Origin: Fallopia convolvulus
Lineage: Eukaryota; Streptophyta; Magnoliopsida; Caryophyllales; Polygonaceae
Direction of reading: 5' to 3'
Length of the DNA stretch: 64,000 nt
Assembly: GCA_964016875.1 (NCBI GenBank)
Contig: OZ024720.1
Span: 39,833,106 to 39,897,105 of the forward strand
Positions 1 to 13,900 of this stretch are shown here, piece by piece. Each line of letters opens with the position of its first letter. Within the stretch, counting starts at the first letter, position 1. Below the pieces are notes generated by a model that did not search any database, was not told the DNA's origin, and worked only from the letters and a program-made list of their open reading frames with translations. Position numbers and translations under genes: made by a program.

Positions 1-2660
1 ATTAGGAGGGACATTTACATGGATATTTCATCGAACACTTGGCGTGCAATGTTAGATTACAAGTCATTTTGAAAGCAAACGAAGAGAAAATAAGTGAACT
101 TTAAAGACATCTATGCATAAGCATAAAGAATGAGAATAGATTTTTTCAGGTCTTTCCAATAATGCCGTATCAAGCAAATAAGCACATTCTGCACTACAAA
201 TTCAAGACCGATCGAATAAGTGCATAAATTCGAACATAGAAACCGAATGCCACAATTAGGGGTGCCATTTACATGAACATTTTATCAAACACTTGGCGTA
301 CAATGTCAGATCACAAGTTAATTTTTAAAGGCAACAATACCATGACCGATCCAATAAAACATTAAATTCAAACCTAGAAACAGTTATCCACATTAAGGAG
401 TGAATATTACATGGACATTTCATCGAACACCTGGCGTGCAATGTTAGATCACAAGTCATTTGAAAGGCAAAAAGAGAAAAAAACAAGTAATCTTTATAGA
501 CATATAGGCATAAGCATAAAGAATGCGGATAGTATCAAGCTGATAAACACATTGTCCACAACAAAATCAAGACGTATGGAATAAAACCATCAATTCGAAC
601 CATGAAACCGAATGCCACATTTAGGAGTGACATTTACATGGACATTTCATCAAACATTTGGCGTGCAAGGTTAGATCACTAGTCATTTGAAAGGCAAAAG
701 GAGAAAAAACAAGTGATCTTTAAACACATCTAGGCATAAGAACAAAGAATGGGGATATTATCAAGTCAATAAGCACATTCTGCACTACAAAATCAAGAAT
801 AAAAGAACAAAAGCATAAATTTGAACTTAGAAACTGAATGCCACATTTAGGAGTGACATTTACATCGACATTTCATCGAACACTTGGCGTGCAATGTTAT
901 GTCACATGTCATTTTAAATGCAAAAGGAGAAAAAATAAGTGAGCTTTAAAGACATCTAGGCATAAGCATAAAGAATGAGGATAGTATCAAGCCAATAAAC
1001 ACATTCTGCATTACAAAATCAAGACGTATCGAATAAAAGAATAAATTCAAACCTAGAAACCAAATGCCACATTTAGGAGTGACATTTAAATGGACAATTC
1101 ATCGAACACTTGGCTTGCAATGTTGGATCTCAACGCATTTTAAAGGCAAAAGGAGAAAAAACAATTGAGCTTTAAAGATATCTAGGAATAAGCACAATAA
1201 ATGAGGTTAGTATCAACCCAATAAGCACATTCTACACTACAAAATCAAGACGTATCGAATAAAAGCATAAATTCGTACCTAGAAATTGCTTGCCACAATT
1301 AGGAGTGACATTTACATGGACATTTAATCGAACACTTGGCGTGCAATGTTAGATTAGAAGTCATTTTAAAAGCAAACGAAGAGAAAACAAGTGAACTTTA
1401 AAGACATCTATGCATAAGCATAAAGATTAAGGATAGTATCAAGCAAATAAGCACATTCTGCACTACAAAATCAAGACCGATCGAATAAGTGCATAAATTC
1501 GAACCTAGAAACCGAATGCCACAATTAGGAGTGCCATTTACATGGACATTTTATCGAACACTTGGCGTATAATGTCAGATCACAAGTTAATTTTTAAAGG
1601 CAAAAGGAAAAGAAAATTAGTGAACATTAAAGACATCTAGACATAAGCATAAAGAATGAGGATAATATCAAGCCAATAAGCACATTTTACACAACAATAC
1701 CATGACCGATCGAATAACAGCATAAATTCAAACCTACAAACATTTATCCACATTAAGGTGTGAAATTTACATGGACATTGTCATCGAAAACCTGGCGTGC
1801 AATGTTAGATCACAAGTCATTTGAAAGGCAAATGGAAATAAAACAAGTGATCTTTAAAGACATATAGGCATAAGCATAAAGAACGCGGATAGTATCAAGC
1901 TGATAAACACAATCTGCACAACAAAATCAAGACGTATGGAATAAAAGCATCAATTCGAACCTTGAAACCGAATGCCACATTTAGGAGTGATATTTACATG
2001 GACATTTCATCGAACACTTGGCGTGCAAGGTTAGATCACTAGTCATTTGAAAGGAAAAAGGAGAAAAAACAAGTGATCTTTAAAAACATCTAGGCATAAG
2101 AACAAAGAATGAGGATATTATCAAGTCAATAAGCACATTCTGCACCACAAAATCAAGACATAAAGAATAAAAGCATAAATTTGAACCTAGAAACTGAATG
2201 CCACATTTAGGAGTGACATTTACATGGACATTTCATCGAACATTTGGTGTGCAATGTTATGTCACATGTCATTTTAAAGGCAAAAGGAGAAAAAACAAGT
2301 GAGTTTTAAAGACATCTAGGCATAAGCATAAAGAATGAGGATAATATCAAGCAAATAAACACATTCTGCATTACAAAATCAAGACGTATCGAATAAAAGA
2401 ATAAATTCGAACCTAGAAACCAAATGCCACATTTAGGAGTGACATTTAAATGGACAATTCATCGAACACTTGGCGTGCAATGTTGGATCACAACGCATTT
2501 TAAAGGCAAAAGAACAAAAAACAATTGAGCTTTAAAGATATCTAGGCATAAGCACAATTAATGCAGGGCAGTATCAACCCAATAAGCACATTCGGCACTA
2601 CAAAATTAAGACGTATCGAATAAAAGCATAAATTCGTACCTAGAAACTGAATGCCACATT
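1..2660 (+). repeat. Higher-order repeat, two copies of a ~1.36-kb six-monomer unit
   Basis: Diagnostic monomer variants recur in the same order. These are AAGCAAACGAAGAG (about 74 and 1370), the GTGCCATTTAC variant with CAATGTCAG (about 260 and 1527), the GTGAAATTTAC-type variant (about 396 and 1757), the TTATGTCACATGTC variant (about 895 and 2258) and ATGGACAATTCATCG (about 1090 and 2450). The first copy carries an internal deletion of about 110 bp near 335. A partial third copy starts near 3786 and runs to about 4830. Boundaries are approximate because they were found by eye. Confidence 0.75.
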
Positions 2661-5379
2661 TAGGAGTGACATTTACATGGACATTTCATCGAACACTTCG
2701 CCTTTAATGTTAGATCACAAGTCATTTTAAAAGCAAAAGGAGAAAAAACAAGTGAACTTTAAAGACATCTAGGCAAAACCATAAAGAATGAGGATAGTAT
2801 CAAGCAAATAAGCATCTCCACTACAAAATCAAGACCGATCGAATAAGTGCATAAATTGGAACCTAGACACTGAATTCCACAATTAGGAGTGACATTTACA
2901 TGGACATTTCATCTAACACTTGGCGTACAATGTTCGATCACAAGTCACTTTATAGGAAAAAGTAGAAAAAACAAGTGAACATTAAAGACATCTCGGCATA
3001 AGCATAAAGAATGAGGATAATATCAAGTCAATAAGCATATTATGCACTAAAATACCATGACCAATAGAATAAAAGCATAAATTCGAACCTAGAAACAGAA
3101 TTCCACATTTACGAATGACAATTACATGGACATTTCATCGAAAACATAGCGTGCAATGGTGGATCACATGTCATTTTAAAGGCCACAGGAGAAAAAACAA
3201 GTGATCTTTAAAGACATCTAGGCCTAAGCATAAGGAATAAGGATAGTATCGAGCAAATAAGCACATTCTGCAGCACAAAATCAAGACGTATCGAATAAAA
3301 GCTTAAATTCGAACCTAGAAACCGAATGCCACAAATAGGGGTGACATTTACATGGACATTTCACCGAACACTTGGCTTGCAACGTTAGATCACAGGTCAT
3401 TTGAACGGCAAAAGGTGAAAAAACAAGTTATCTTTAAAGACATATAGGCATAAGCATAAAAAATGCAGATAGTACCAAGCCGATATGCACATTCTGCACT
3501 ACAAAATCAAGACATAAAGAATAAAAGCATAAATTTGAACCTAGAAACCGAATGCTACATTTAAGAGTGACATTTACATGGACATTTCATCGAACACATG
3601 GCGTGCAATGTTATGTCACAAGTCATTTTAAAGGCAAAAGGAGAAAAACAATTGAACTTTAAAGACAACTAGGCATAAGCACAATAAAAGAGGATAGTAT
3701 CAACCCAATAAGCACATTCTACACTACAAAATCAAGACGTATCGAATAAAAGCATAAATTCGAACCTAGAAACCGAATACCATAATTAGGAGGGACATTT
3801 ATATGGACATTTCATCGAACACTTGGCGTGCAGTGTTAGATTAGAAATCATTTTAAAAGCAAACGAAGAAAAAACAAGTGAACTTTAAAGACATCTATAC
3901 ATAAGCATAAAGAATGAGGATAGTATCAACCAAATAAGCACATTCTGCACTACAAAATCAAGACCGATCGAATAAGTGCATAAATTCGAATATAGAACTA
4001 AAAGCCACAATTAGGAGTGCCATTTAAATGGACATTTCATCAAAAACTTGGGGTACAATGTCAGATCACAAGTTAATTTTTAAAGGCAAAAGAAAAAAAA
4101 ACAAGTGAACATTAAAGACATCTAGGCATAAGCATAAAGAATGAGGATAATATCAAGCCAATAAGCACATTTTGCATAACAATACCATGACCGATCGAAT
4201 AAAAGCATAAATTCAAACCTAGAAACAGTTATCCAAATTAAGGAGTGAAATTTACATGGATATTTCATCGAACACCTAGCGTGCAATGTTAGATCACAAT
4301 CATTTGAATGGCAAACGGAGAAAAAACAAGTGATCTTTAAAGACATATAGGCATAAGCATAAAGAATGCGGATAGTACAAAGCTGATAAACACCTTCTGC
4401 ACTACAAAATCAAGATGTATGGAATAAAATCATCAATTCGAACCTTGAAACCGAATGCCACATTTAGGAGTGAAATTTACATGGACATTTCATCGAACAC
4501 TTGGCGTGCAAGGTTAGATCACAAGTCATTTGAAAGGCAAAAGGAGAAACAACAAGTGATCTTTAAAGAGATCTAGGCATAAGAACAAGAAATGAGGATA
4601 TTATCAAGTCAATAAGCATATTCTGCACTACAAAATCAAGACATAAAGAATAAAAGCATAAATTTGAACCTAGAAACTGAATGCCACATTTAAGAGTGAC
4701 ATTTACATGGACATTTCATCGAACACATGGCGTGCAATGCTTTGTCACAAGTCATTTTAAAGGCAAAAGGAGAAAAAACAAGTGAGCTTTAAAGACATCT
4801 AGGCATAAGCATAAAGAATGAGGATGGTATCAAGCCAATAAGCATCTCCACTACAAAATCAAGACCGATCGAATAAGTGCATAAATTGGAACCTAGACAA
4901 TGAATGCCACAAATAGGAGTGACATTTACATGGACATTTCACCGAACACTTGGCTTGCAACGTTAGATCACAAGTCATTGAAAAGGAAAAAGGAGAAAAA
5001 ATATTTGATCTATAAAGACATCTAGGCATAAGCACATATAATGAGAATAGTATGAAGCCAATAAGCACATTCTACACTACAAAATCAAGACATATCGAAT
5101 AAAAGCATAAATCCAAACCTAGAAACTGAATGCCACAATTAGGAGTGACATTCACATAGACATTTCATCAAACACTTGTCGTGCAATGTTAGATCACAAG
5201 TCATTTTAGTGGCAAAAGGAGAAAGAACAAGTGATCTTTAAAAACATATAGGCATAAGCATAAAGAATGCGGATAGTATCAAGCCGATAAGCACATTCTG
5301 CACTACAAAATCAAGACGTATGGAATAAAAGTTTAAATTCGAAGCTTGAACACGAATGCCACATTTAGGAGTGACATTT

Positions 5380-8300
5380 ACATGGACATTTAATCGAACA
5401 CTTAACTTGCAAAGTTAGATCACAAGTCATATGAAAGGCAAAAGGAGAAAAAAGAAGTGATCTTTAAAGACATTTAGACATAAGCACAAAGAATGAGGAT
5501 TGTATCAAGCCAATAAGTACATTCTGCATTCCGAAATAAAGACTTATCGAATAAAAGCATAAATTTGAACTTAGAAACCGAATGCCACATATAGGAGTGA
5601 CATTTACATAAAAATTTCATCGATCACTTGGTGTGCAATGTTGGATAACAAGTCATTTTAAAGGCAAAAGAAGAAAAAACATGTGATCATTAAAGAAATA
5701 TAGGTATAAGCACAAAGAATGAGGATAGTATAAAGCTAATAAGCACATTCTACACTACAAAATCAATAAATATCGAACAAAAGCATAAATTCGAACCTAG
5801 AATCCGCATGCCACAATTAGGAGTGACAGTTACGTGGACATTTCACCGAACACTTGGCTCGGAATGTTAGATCACAGGTCATTTGAACAGCAAAAGGAGA
5901 AAAAACAAGTTATCTTTAAAGACATGTAGGCATAAGCATAAAGAATGCGGATAGTATCAAGCTGATATACACATTCTGCACTACAAAATCAAGACGTATG
6001 GAATAAAAGTATAAAATTTAACCTACAAACCGAATGCCACATTTAGGAGAGAGATTTACATGGACATTTCATCGAACACTTGGCGTGCAATGTTAGATAT
6101 CAAGTCATTTTAAAGGCAAAAGGAGAAAAAACAAGTGAGAGTTAAAGACATATAGGCATAAGCATGAAGAATAAGGATAGTATCAAACGAATAAGTACAT
6201 TTTGCATACCAAAATCCACACCGATAGAATAAGAACATAATTTGACCCTAGAACCCAAATGCCACAATTAGGAGTGACATTTACATCGACATTTTATCGA
6301 ACAATTGGCATGCAATGTTTGATCAAATGTCATTTGAAAGCCAAAAGGAGAAAAAACAAGTGATCTTTAAAGACATCTGGGTATAAGCACAAAGAATGAT
6401 GATAGTATTGAATATATGCATAAATTCGAACCTAGAAACCGAAAGCCATATTTAGGAGTGATATTTACATAAGACTTTCATCGAACACTTGGCATGTAAT
6501 GTTGGATCATAAGTCATTTTAACGGTAAAAGGAGAAAAAACAATTGATCTTTAAAGACATCTAGGCATAAGCAAAATAAAGGAGAATAGTATGAACCCAA
6601 TAAGCACATTCTGCACTACAAAATCAAGATGTATGGAATAAAAACATCAATTCGAACCTTGAAACCGAATGCCACATTTAGGAGTGATATTTACATGGAC
6701 ATTTCATCGAACACTTGGCATGCAAGGTTAGATCACAAGTCAGTTGAAAGGAAAAAAGAGAAAAAACAAGTGATCTTTAAAGACATATAGGCATAAGAAC
6801 AAAGAATGAGGATATTATCAAGTCAATAAGCACATTCTGCACCACAAAATCAGGACATAATGAATAAAAGCATAAATTTGAACCAAGAAACTGAATGCCA
6901 CATTTAAGAGTGACATTTACATGGACATTTCATCGAACACATGGCGTGAAATGTTATGTCACAAGTCATTTTAAAGGCAAAAGGAGAAAAAACAAGTGAG
7001 CGTTAAAGACATATAGGCATAAGCATAAACAATAAGGATAGTATCAAACCAATAAGCACATTTTGCATACCAAAATCAACACCGATAGAATAAGAACATA
7101 ATTTGACCCTGGATACCGAATGCCACAATTAGGAGTGACATTTACATGGACATTTTATCGAACACTTGGCATGCAATGTTTGATCAAAAGTCCTTTGAAA
7201 GCCAAAAGGAGAAAAAACAAATGATCATTAAAGACATTTGGGTATAAGCACAAAGAATGATGATAGTATCTAATATATGCATAAATTTGAACCTAGAAAC
7301 CGAAAGCCACATTTAGGAGTGATATTTACATAAAACTTTCATCGAACACTTGGCGTGTATTGTTGGATCATAAATCATTTTAACAGTAAAAGGAGAAAAA
7401 ACAACTAATCTTTAAAGACATCTAGGCATAAGCAAAATAAAGGTGAATAGTATGAACCCAATAAGCACATTCTGCACTACAAAATCAAGATGTATAGAAT
7501 AAAAGCATCAATTCGAACCTTGAAACCGAATGTCACATTTAGGAGTGACATGTACATGGACATTTCATCGAACACTTGGCATGCAAGGTTAGATCACAAG
7601 TCATTTGAAAGGAAAAAATAGAAAAAACAATTGATCTTTAAAGACATCTAGGCATAAGAACAAAGTATGAGGATATTATCAAGTCAATAAGCAGATTCTG
7701 CACTACAAAATCAAGACATAAAGAATAAAAGCATAAATTTGAACCTAGAAACTAAATGCCACATTTAAGAGTGACATTTACATGGACATTTCATCGAACA
7801 CATGGCGTGCAATGTTATGTCACAAGTCATTTTAAAGGCAAAAGGAGAAAAAACAAGTGAGCGTTAAAGACATATAGGCATAAGCATAAAGAATAAGGAT
7901 AGTATCAAACCAATAGGCACATTTTCCATAACAAAATCAACACCGATCGAATAAGAACATAATTTGACCTTAGAAACCGAATGCCACAATTAAGGTGACA
8001 TTTACATTGACATTTCATCGAACACTTAACTTGCAAAGTTAGATCACAAGTCATTTGAAAGGCAAAAGGAGAAAAAAGAAGTGATCTTTAAAGACATTTA
8101 GACATAGGCACAAAGAATGAGGATTTTATCAAGCCAATAAGTACAGTCTGCATTTCAAAATAAAGACGTATCGAAAAAAAGCATAAATTCGAACTTAGAA
8201 ACCGAATGCCACATATAGGAGTGACATTTACATAAAAATTTCATCGATCACTTGGCGTGCAATGTTGGATCACAAGTCATTTTAAAGGCAAAAGAAGAAA

Positions 8301-10950
8301 AAACATGTGATCATTAAAGAAATATAGGTATAAGCACAAAGAATGAGGATAGTATAAAGCCAATAAGCACATTCTACACTACAAAATCAATAAATATCGA
8401 ACAAAAGCATAAATTCGAACCTAGAATCCGCATGCCACAATTAGGAGTGACAGTTACGTGGACATTTCACCGAACACTTGGTTCGGAATGTTAGATCACA
8501 GGTCATTTGAACGGCAAAAGGAGAAAAAACAAGTTATCTTTAAAGACATATAGGCATAAGCATAAAGAATGCGGATAGTATCAAGCCGATATGCACATTC
8601 TGCACTACAAACCGAATGCCACATTTAGGAGAGATATTTACATGGAAATTTCATCGAACACTTGGCGTGCAATGTTAGATATCAAGTCATTTTAAAGGCA
8701 AAAGGAGAAAAAACAAGTGAGCGTTAAAGACATATATGCATAAGCATAAAGAATAAGGATAGTATCAAACCAATAAGCACATTTTGCATACCAAAATCAA
8801 CACCGATAGAATAAGAACATAATTTGACCCTAGAAACCGAATACCACAATTAGGAGTGACATATACATGAACATTTTATCGAACACTTGGCATGCAATGT
8901 TTGATCAAAAGTCATTTGAAAGCCAAAAGGAGAAAAAACAAGTGATCTTTAAAGACATCTGGGTATAAGCACAAAGAATGATGATAGTATCGAATATACG
9001 CATAAATTCGAACCTAGAAACCGAAAGCCACATTTAGGAGTGATATTTACATAAAACTTTCATCGAACACTTGGCGTGTAATGTTGGATCATAAGTCATT
9101 TTAACGGTAAAAGGAGAAAAAACAACTGATCTTTAAAGACATCTAGGCATAAGCAAAATAAAGGAGAATAGTATGAACCCAATAAGCACATTCTGCACTA
9201 CAAAATCAAGATGTATGGAATAAAAGCATCAATTCGAACCTTGAAACCGAATGTCACATTTAGGAGTGACATGTACATGGAAATTTCATCGAACACTTGG
9301 CATGCAAGGTTAGATCACAAGTCATTTGAAAGGCAAAAAGAGAAAAAACAAGTGATCTTTAAAGACATCTTGGCATAAGAACAAAGAATGAGGATATTAT
9401 CAAGTCAATAAGCACATTCTGCACTAAAAAATCAAGACATAAAGAATAAAAACATAAATTTGAACCTAGAAACTGAATGCCACATTTAAGAGTGACATTT
9501 ACAAGGACATTTCATCGAACACATGGCATGCAATGTTATGTCACAAGTCATTTTAAAGGCAAAAGGAGAAAAAACAAGTGAGCGTTAAAGACATATAGGC
9601 ATAAGCATAAAGAATAAGGATAGTATCAAACCAATAAGCACATTTTCCATAACAAAATCAACACTGATCGAATAAGAACATAATTTGACCCTAGAAACCG
9701 AATGCCACAATTAGGAGTGACATTTATATGGACATTTCATCGAACACTTAACTTGCAAAGTAGATCAAAAGTCATTTGAAAGGCAAAAGGAGAAAAAAGA
9801 AGTGATCTTTAAAGACATTTAGACATAAGCACAAAGAATGATGATTGTATCAAGCCAATAAGTACATTCTGCATTTCAAAATAAAGACGTATCGAATAAA
9901 AGCATAAATTCGAACTTAGAAACCGAATGCCACATATAGGAGTGACATTTACATAAAAATTTCATCGATCACTTGGCGTGAAATGTTGGATCACAAGTCA
10001 TTTTAAAGGCAAAAGAAGAAAAAACATGTGATGATTAAAGAAATATAGGTATAAGCACAAAGAATGAGGACAGTATAAAGCCAATAAGAACATTCTGCAC
10101 TACAAAATCAATAAATATCGAACAAAAGCATAAACTCGAACCTAGAATCCGCATGCCACATTTAGGAGTGACAGTTACGTTGACATTTCACCGAACACTT
10201 GGCTCGGAATGTTAGATCACAGGTCATTTGAACGGCAAAAGGTGAAAAAAACAAGTTATCTTTAAAGACATATAGGCATAAGCATAAAGAATGCGGATAG
10301 TATCAGGCCGATATGCACATTCTGCACTACAAAATCAAGACATAAAGAATAAAAGCATAAATTTGAACCTAGAAACTGAATGCCACATTTAAGAGTGACA
10401 TTTACATGGACATTTCATCGAACACATGGCGTGAAATGTTATGTCACAAGTCATTTTAAAGGCAAAAAGAGAAAAAACAAGTGAGCGTTAATGACATATA
10501 GGCATAAGCATAAACAATAAGGATAGTATCAAACCAATAAGCACATTTTGCATAACAAAATCAACACCGATCGAATAAGAACATAATTTGACCCTAGAAA
10601 CCGAATGCCACAATTAGGAGTGACATTTACATGGACATTTCATCGAACACTTGGCATGCATTGTTTGATCAAAAGTCATTTGAAAGCCAAAAGGAGAAAA
10701 AACAAGTGATCTTTAAAGACATTTGGGTATAAGCACAAAGAATGATGATAGTATCGAATATTTGCATAAGTTTGAACCTATAAACGAAAAGCTACATTTA
10801 GGAGTGATATTTACATAAAACTTTCATCGAACACTTGGCGTGTAATGTTGGATCATAAGTCATTTTAACGGTAAAAGGAGAAAAAACAATTGATCTCTAA
10901 AGACATATAGGCATAAGCACAATAAAGGAGAATAGTATGAACCCAATAAG
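5380..10950 (+). repeat. Higher-order repeat with ~1.72-kb period and ~0.86-kb sub-period
   Basis: Private variants recur at fixed spacing. CACTTAACTTGCAAAG lies at about 5398, 8031 and 9744; ATTTCATCGATCACTTGG at about 5615, 8238 and 9960; the GACAGTTACGT variant at about 5826, 8453 and 10170. The last two intervals are about 1713-1723 bp, and the first is about 2630 bp, which is one half-unit longer. A second set (CATAATTTGACCCTAG, then the AATGATGATAGTAT variant that lacks about 40 bp of the monomer) recurs every 860 bp or a multiple of it. This is recent local amplification within the array. Confidence 0.75.
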
Positions 10951-13900
10951 CACATTCTGCACTACAAAATCAAGACGTTTTGAATAAAAGCATAAATTCG
11001 AACCTAGAAACCGAATGCCAAAATTATGAGTGACATTTACATGGAGATTTCATCGAACACTTGGCGTGCAATGTTAGATCACAAGTCATTTGAAAGGCCA
11101 TAGGAGAAGAAACAAGTGATCATTAAAGACATATTGGCATAAGCATTAAGAATGAGGATAGTATCAAGCCAATAAGCTCATTCTGCACTACAAAATCAAT
11201 ATATATTGAACAAAAGCATAAATTCAAACTTAGAAACCTCATGCCACAATTAGGAGTGAAATTTTCATGGACATTTAATCGAACATTTGGCGTGCAGTGT
11301 TGGATCACAAGTCGTTTAAAAGGCAAAAGGAGAAAAAACAAGTAAGCTTTAAAGACATCCAAGCATAAGCATAAAAATAAGGATAGTATCAAGCCAATAA
11401 GCACATAAATTCGAACCTTGAAACCGATTGCCACATATAGGAGTGACATTGACATGTAAATTTCATCGAACACTTGGCGTGAAATGTTAGATCACAAGTC
11501 ATTTGAAAGGCAAAAGGAGAAAAAACAAGTGATCATTAAAGACATATAGGCATAAGCACAAAGAATGAGGATAGTATCAAGCCAATGAGTACATTCTGCA
11601 CTACAAAATCAATACATATCGAACAAAAGCATAAATTCAAAACTAGAAACCACATGCCACAATTAGGACTGACATTTACATGGATATTTCACCGAACACT
11701 TGGCTTGCAATGTTACATCACAAGTCATATGAAAGGCAAAAGGAGAAAAAACAAGTGATCTTTAAAGACATATAGGCATAAGCATAAAGAATGCGGATAG
11801 TATCAAGCCGAAATGCACATTCTGCACTACAAAACCAAGACGTATGGAAAAAAGGTATAAATTTGAACCTTGAAACCAAATGCCACATTTAGTAGTGACA
11901 TTTACATGGAGAATTCATCGAACACTTTGCGTGCAATGTTCGATCACAATTCATTTTCAAGGCCAAAGGAGAAAAAACAATTGATCTTTACAAACATCTA
12001 GGCATAAGCATAACGAATGAGGATAATATCAAGCCAATCAGTACATTCTACACTACAAAATCAAGACGTATCGAATAAAAGCATAAATTCGAACCTAGAA
12101 ACCGAATGCCACATTTAGGAGTGACATTTACATGGACATTTCATCAAACACTTGGCGTAAAATGTTAGATCACATCATGGTATAGGCAAAAGGAAAAACA
12201 ACAAGTAAACGTTAAAGACATCTATGCATAAGCATAAAGAATGAGGATAGTATCAAGCCAATAAGCAGATTCTGCACTACAAAATCAAGACGTATCAAAT
12301 AAAAGCATAAATTTGAACCTCAAAACCGAATGCAACATTTTGGAGAGACATTTACATGGACTTTTCATCAAACACTTAGTATGCAGTTTTAGATCATAAG
12401 TCATTCGAAAGGCAAAAGGAGAAAAAACAAGTGATCTTTAAAGACATCTAGGCTTAAGAAGAAATAATGAGGATAGTATCAAGCCAATAAGCACATTCTA
12501 CACTACAAAATCAAGACATATCGAATAAAAGCATAAATCCAAACCTAGAAACTGAATGCCACAATTAGGAGTGACATTCACATACACATTTCATCGAACA
12601 CTTGGCGTGCAATGTTGGATCACTAGTCATTTTAAAGGCAAAAGGAGAAAAACAATTGATCTTTAAAGACATCTAGGCATAAGCACAATCAAAGAGGCCA
12701 GTATCAATTCAATAAGCACATTCTACACTACAAAATCAAGATGTATCAAGACGTATCGAATTGAAGCATAAATTCGAACCTAGAAACCGAATGCCACAAT
12801 TAGGAGCGACATTTACATAGACATTTCATCGAACACTTGGCGTGCAATGTTAGATTAGAAGTCATTTTAAAAGCAAACGAAGAAAAAACAAGTGAACTTT
12901 AAAGAGATCTATGCATAAGCATAAAGAATGAGGATAGTATCAAGCAAATAAGCACATTCTGCACTACAAAGTCAAGACCGATCGAATAAGTGAATCAATT
13001 CGAACCTAGAAACTAAATGCCATTATTAGGAGTGCCATTTACATGGACATTTCATCGAAAACTTGGCGTGCAATGTTAGATTACAAGTCATTGTAAAGGC
13101 GAAAGGAGAAAAAACAAGTGATCTTTAAAGATATCTAGGCATAAGCAAAAAGAATGAGGATAGTGTCAAGCAAATAAGCACATTCAAGACCTAGAAACAA
13201 AATGCCAGATTTAGGAGTGATATTTACATGGACATTTCATCGAAATCTTGGCGTGCATTGTTAGATCAAAAGTCATTTAAAGGAAAAATGAGAAAAAACA
13301 AGTGAACATTAATGACATCTAGGCATAATCATAAAGAATGATGATAATTTCAAGCCAATAAGCACATTTTGGACAAAAATACCATGACAGATCGAATATA
13401 AGCATAAATTCAAACCTAGAAAAAGTTATCCACATTAAGGAGTGAAATGGACATGGACATTTCATCGAACACTTGGCGTGCAATGTTAGATCACAAGTCA
13501 TTTTAAAGGCCAAAGGAGAAAAAATAAGTGATCTTTAAAGACATCTACGCATAAGCACAAAGAATGAGGATAGTATCAAGTCAATAAGCACATTCTACAC
13601 TACAATATCAAGACCTGTCGAATAAGAGCATAAATTCAAACCTAGAAACCGAATGCCACGATGAAGAGTGACATTTACATGGACATTTTATCGAACACTT
13701 AGAGTGCAATGTTTGATCAAAAGTTATTTTAAAGGCAAAAAGGGAAAAAACAAGTGAACATTAAAGACATCTAGGCATAAGCGTAAAGAATGAGTATAAT
13801 TTCAAGCCAATAAGCACATTTTTGACAACAATACCATGACCGATCGAATAAAAGCATAAATTCAAACCTAGAAAAAGTTATCCACATTAATGAGTGAAAT

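Noticed and set aside
1..5000. Regular repeats and spacers suggesting a CRISPR array
   Set aside because: The whole 226-bp unit is repeated, with no distinction between short repeat and unique spacer, and the DNA is plant nuclear.
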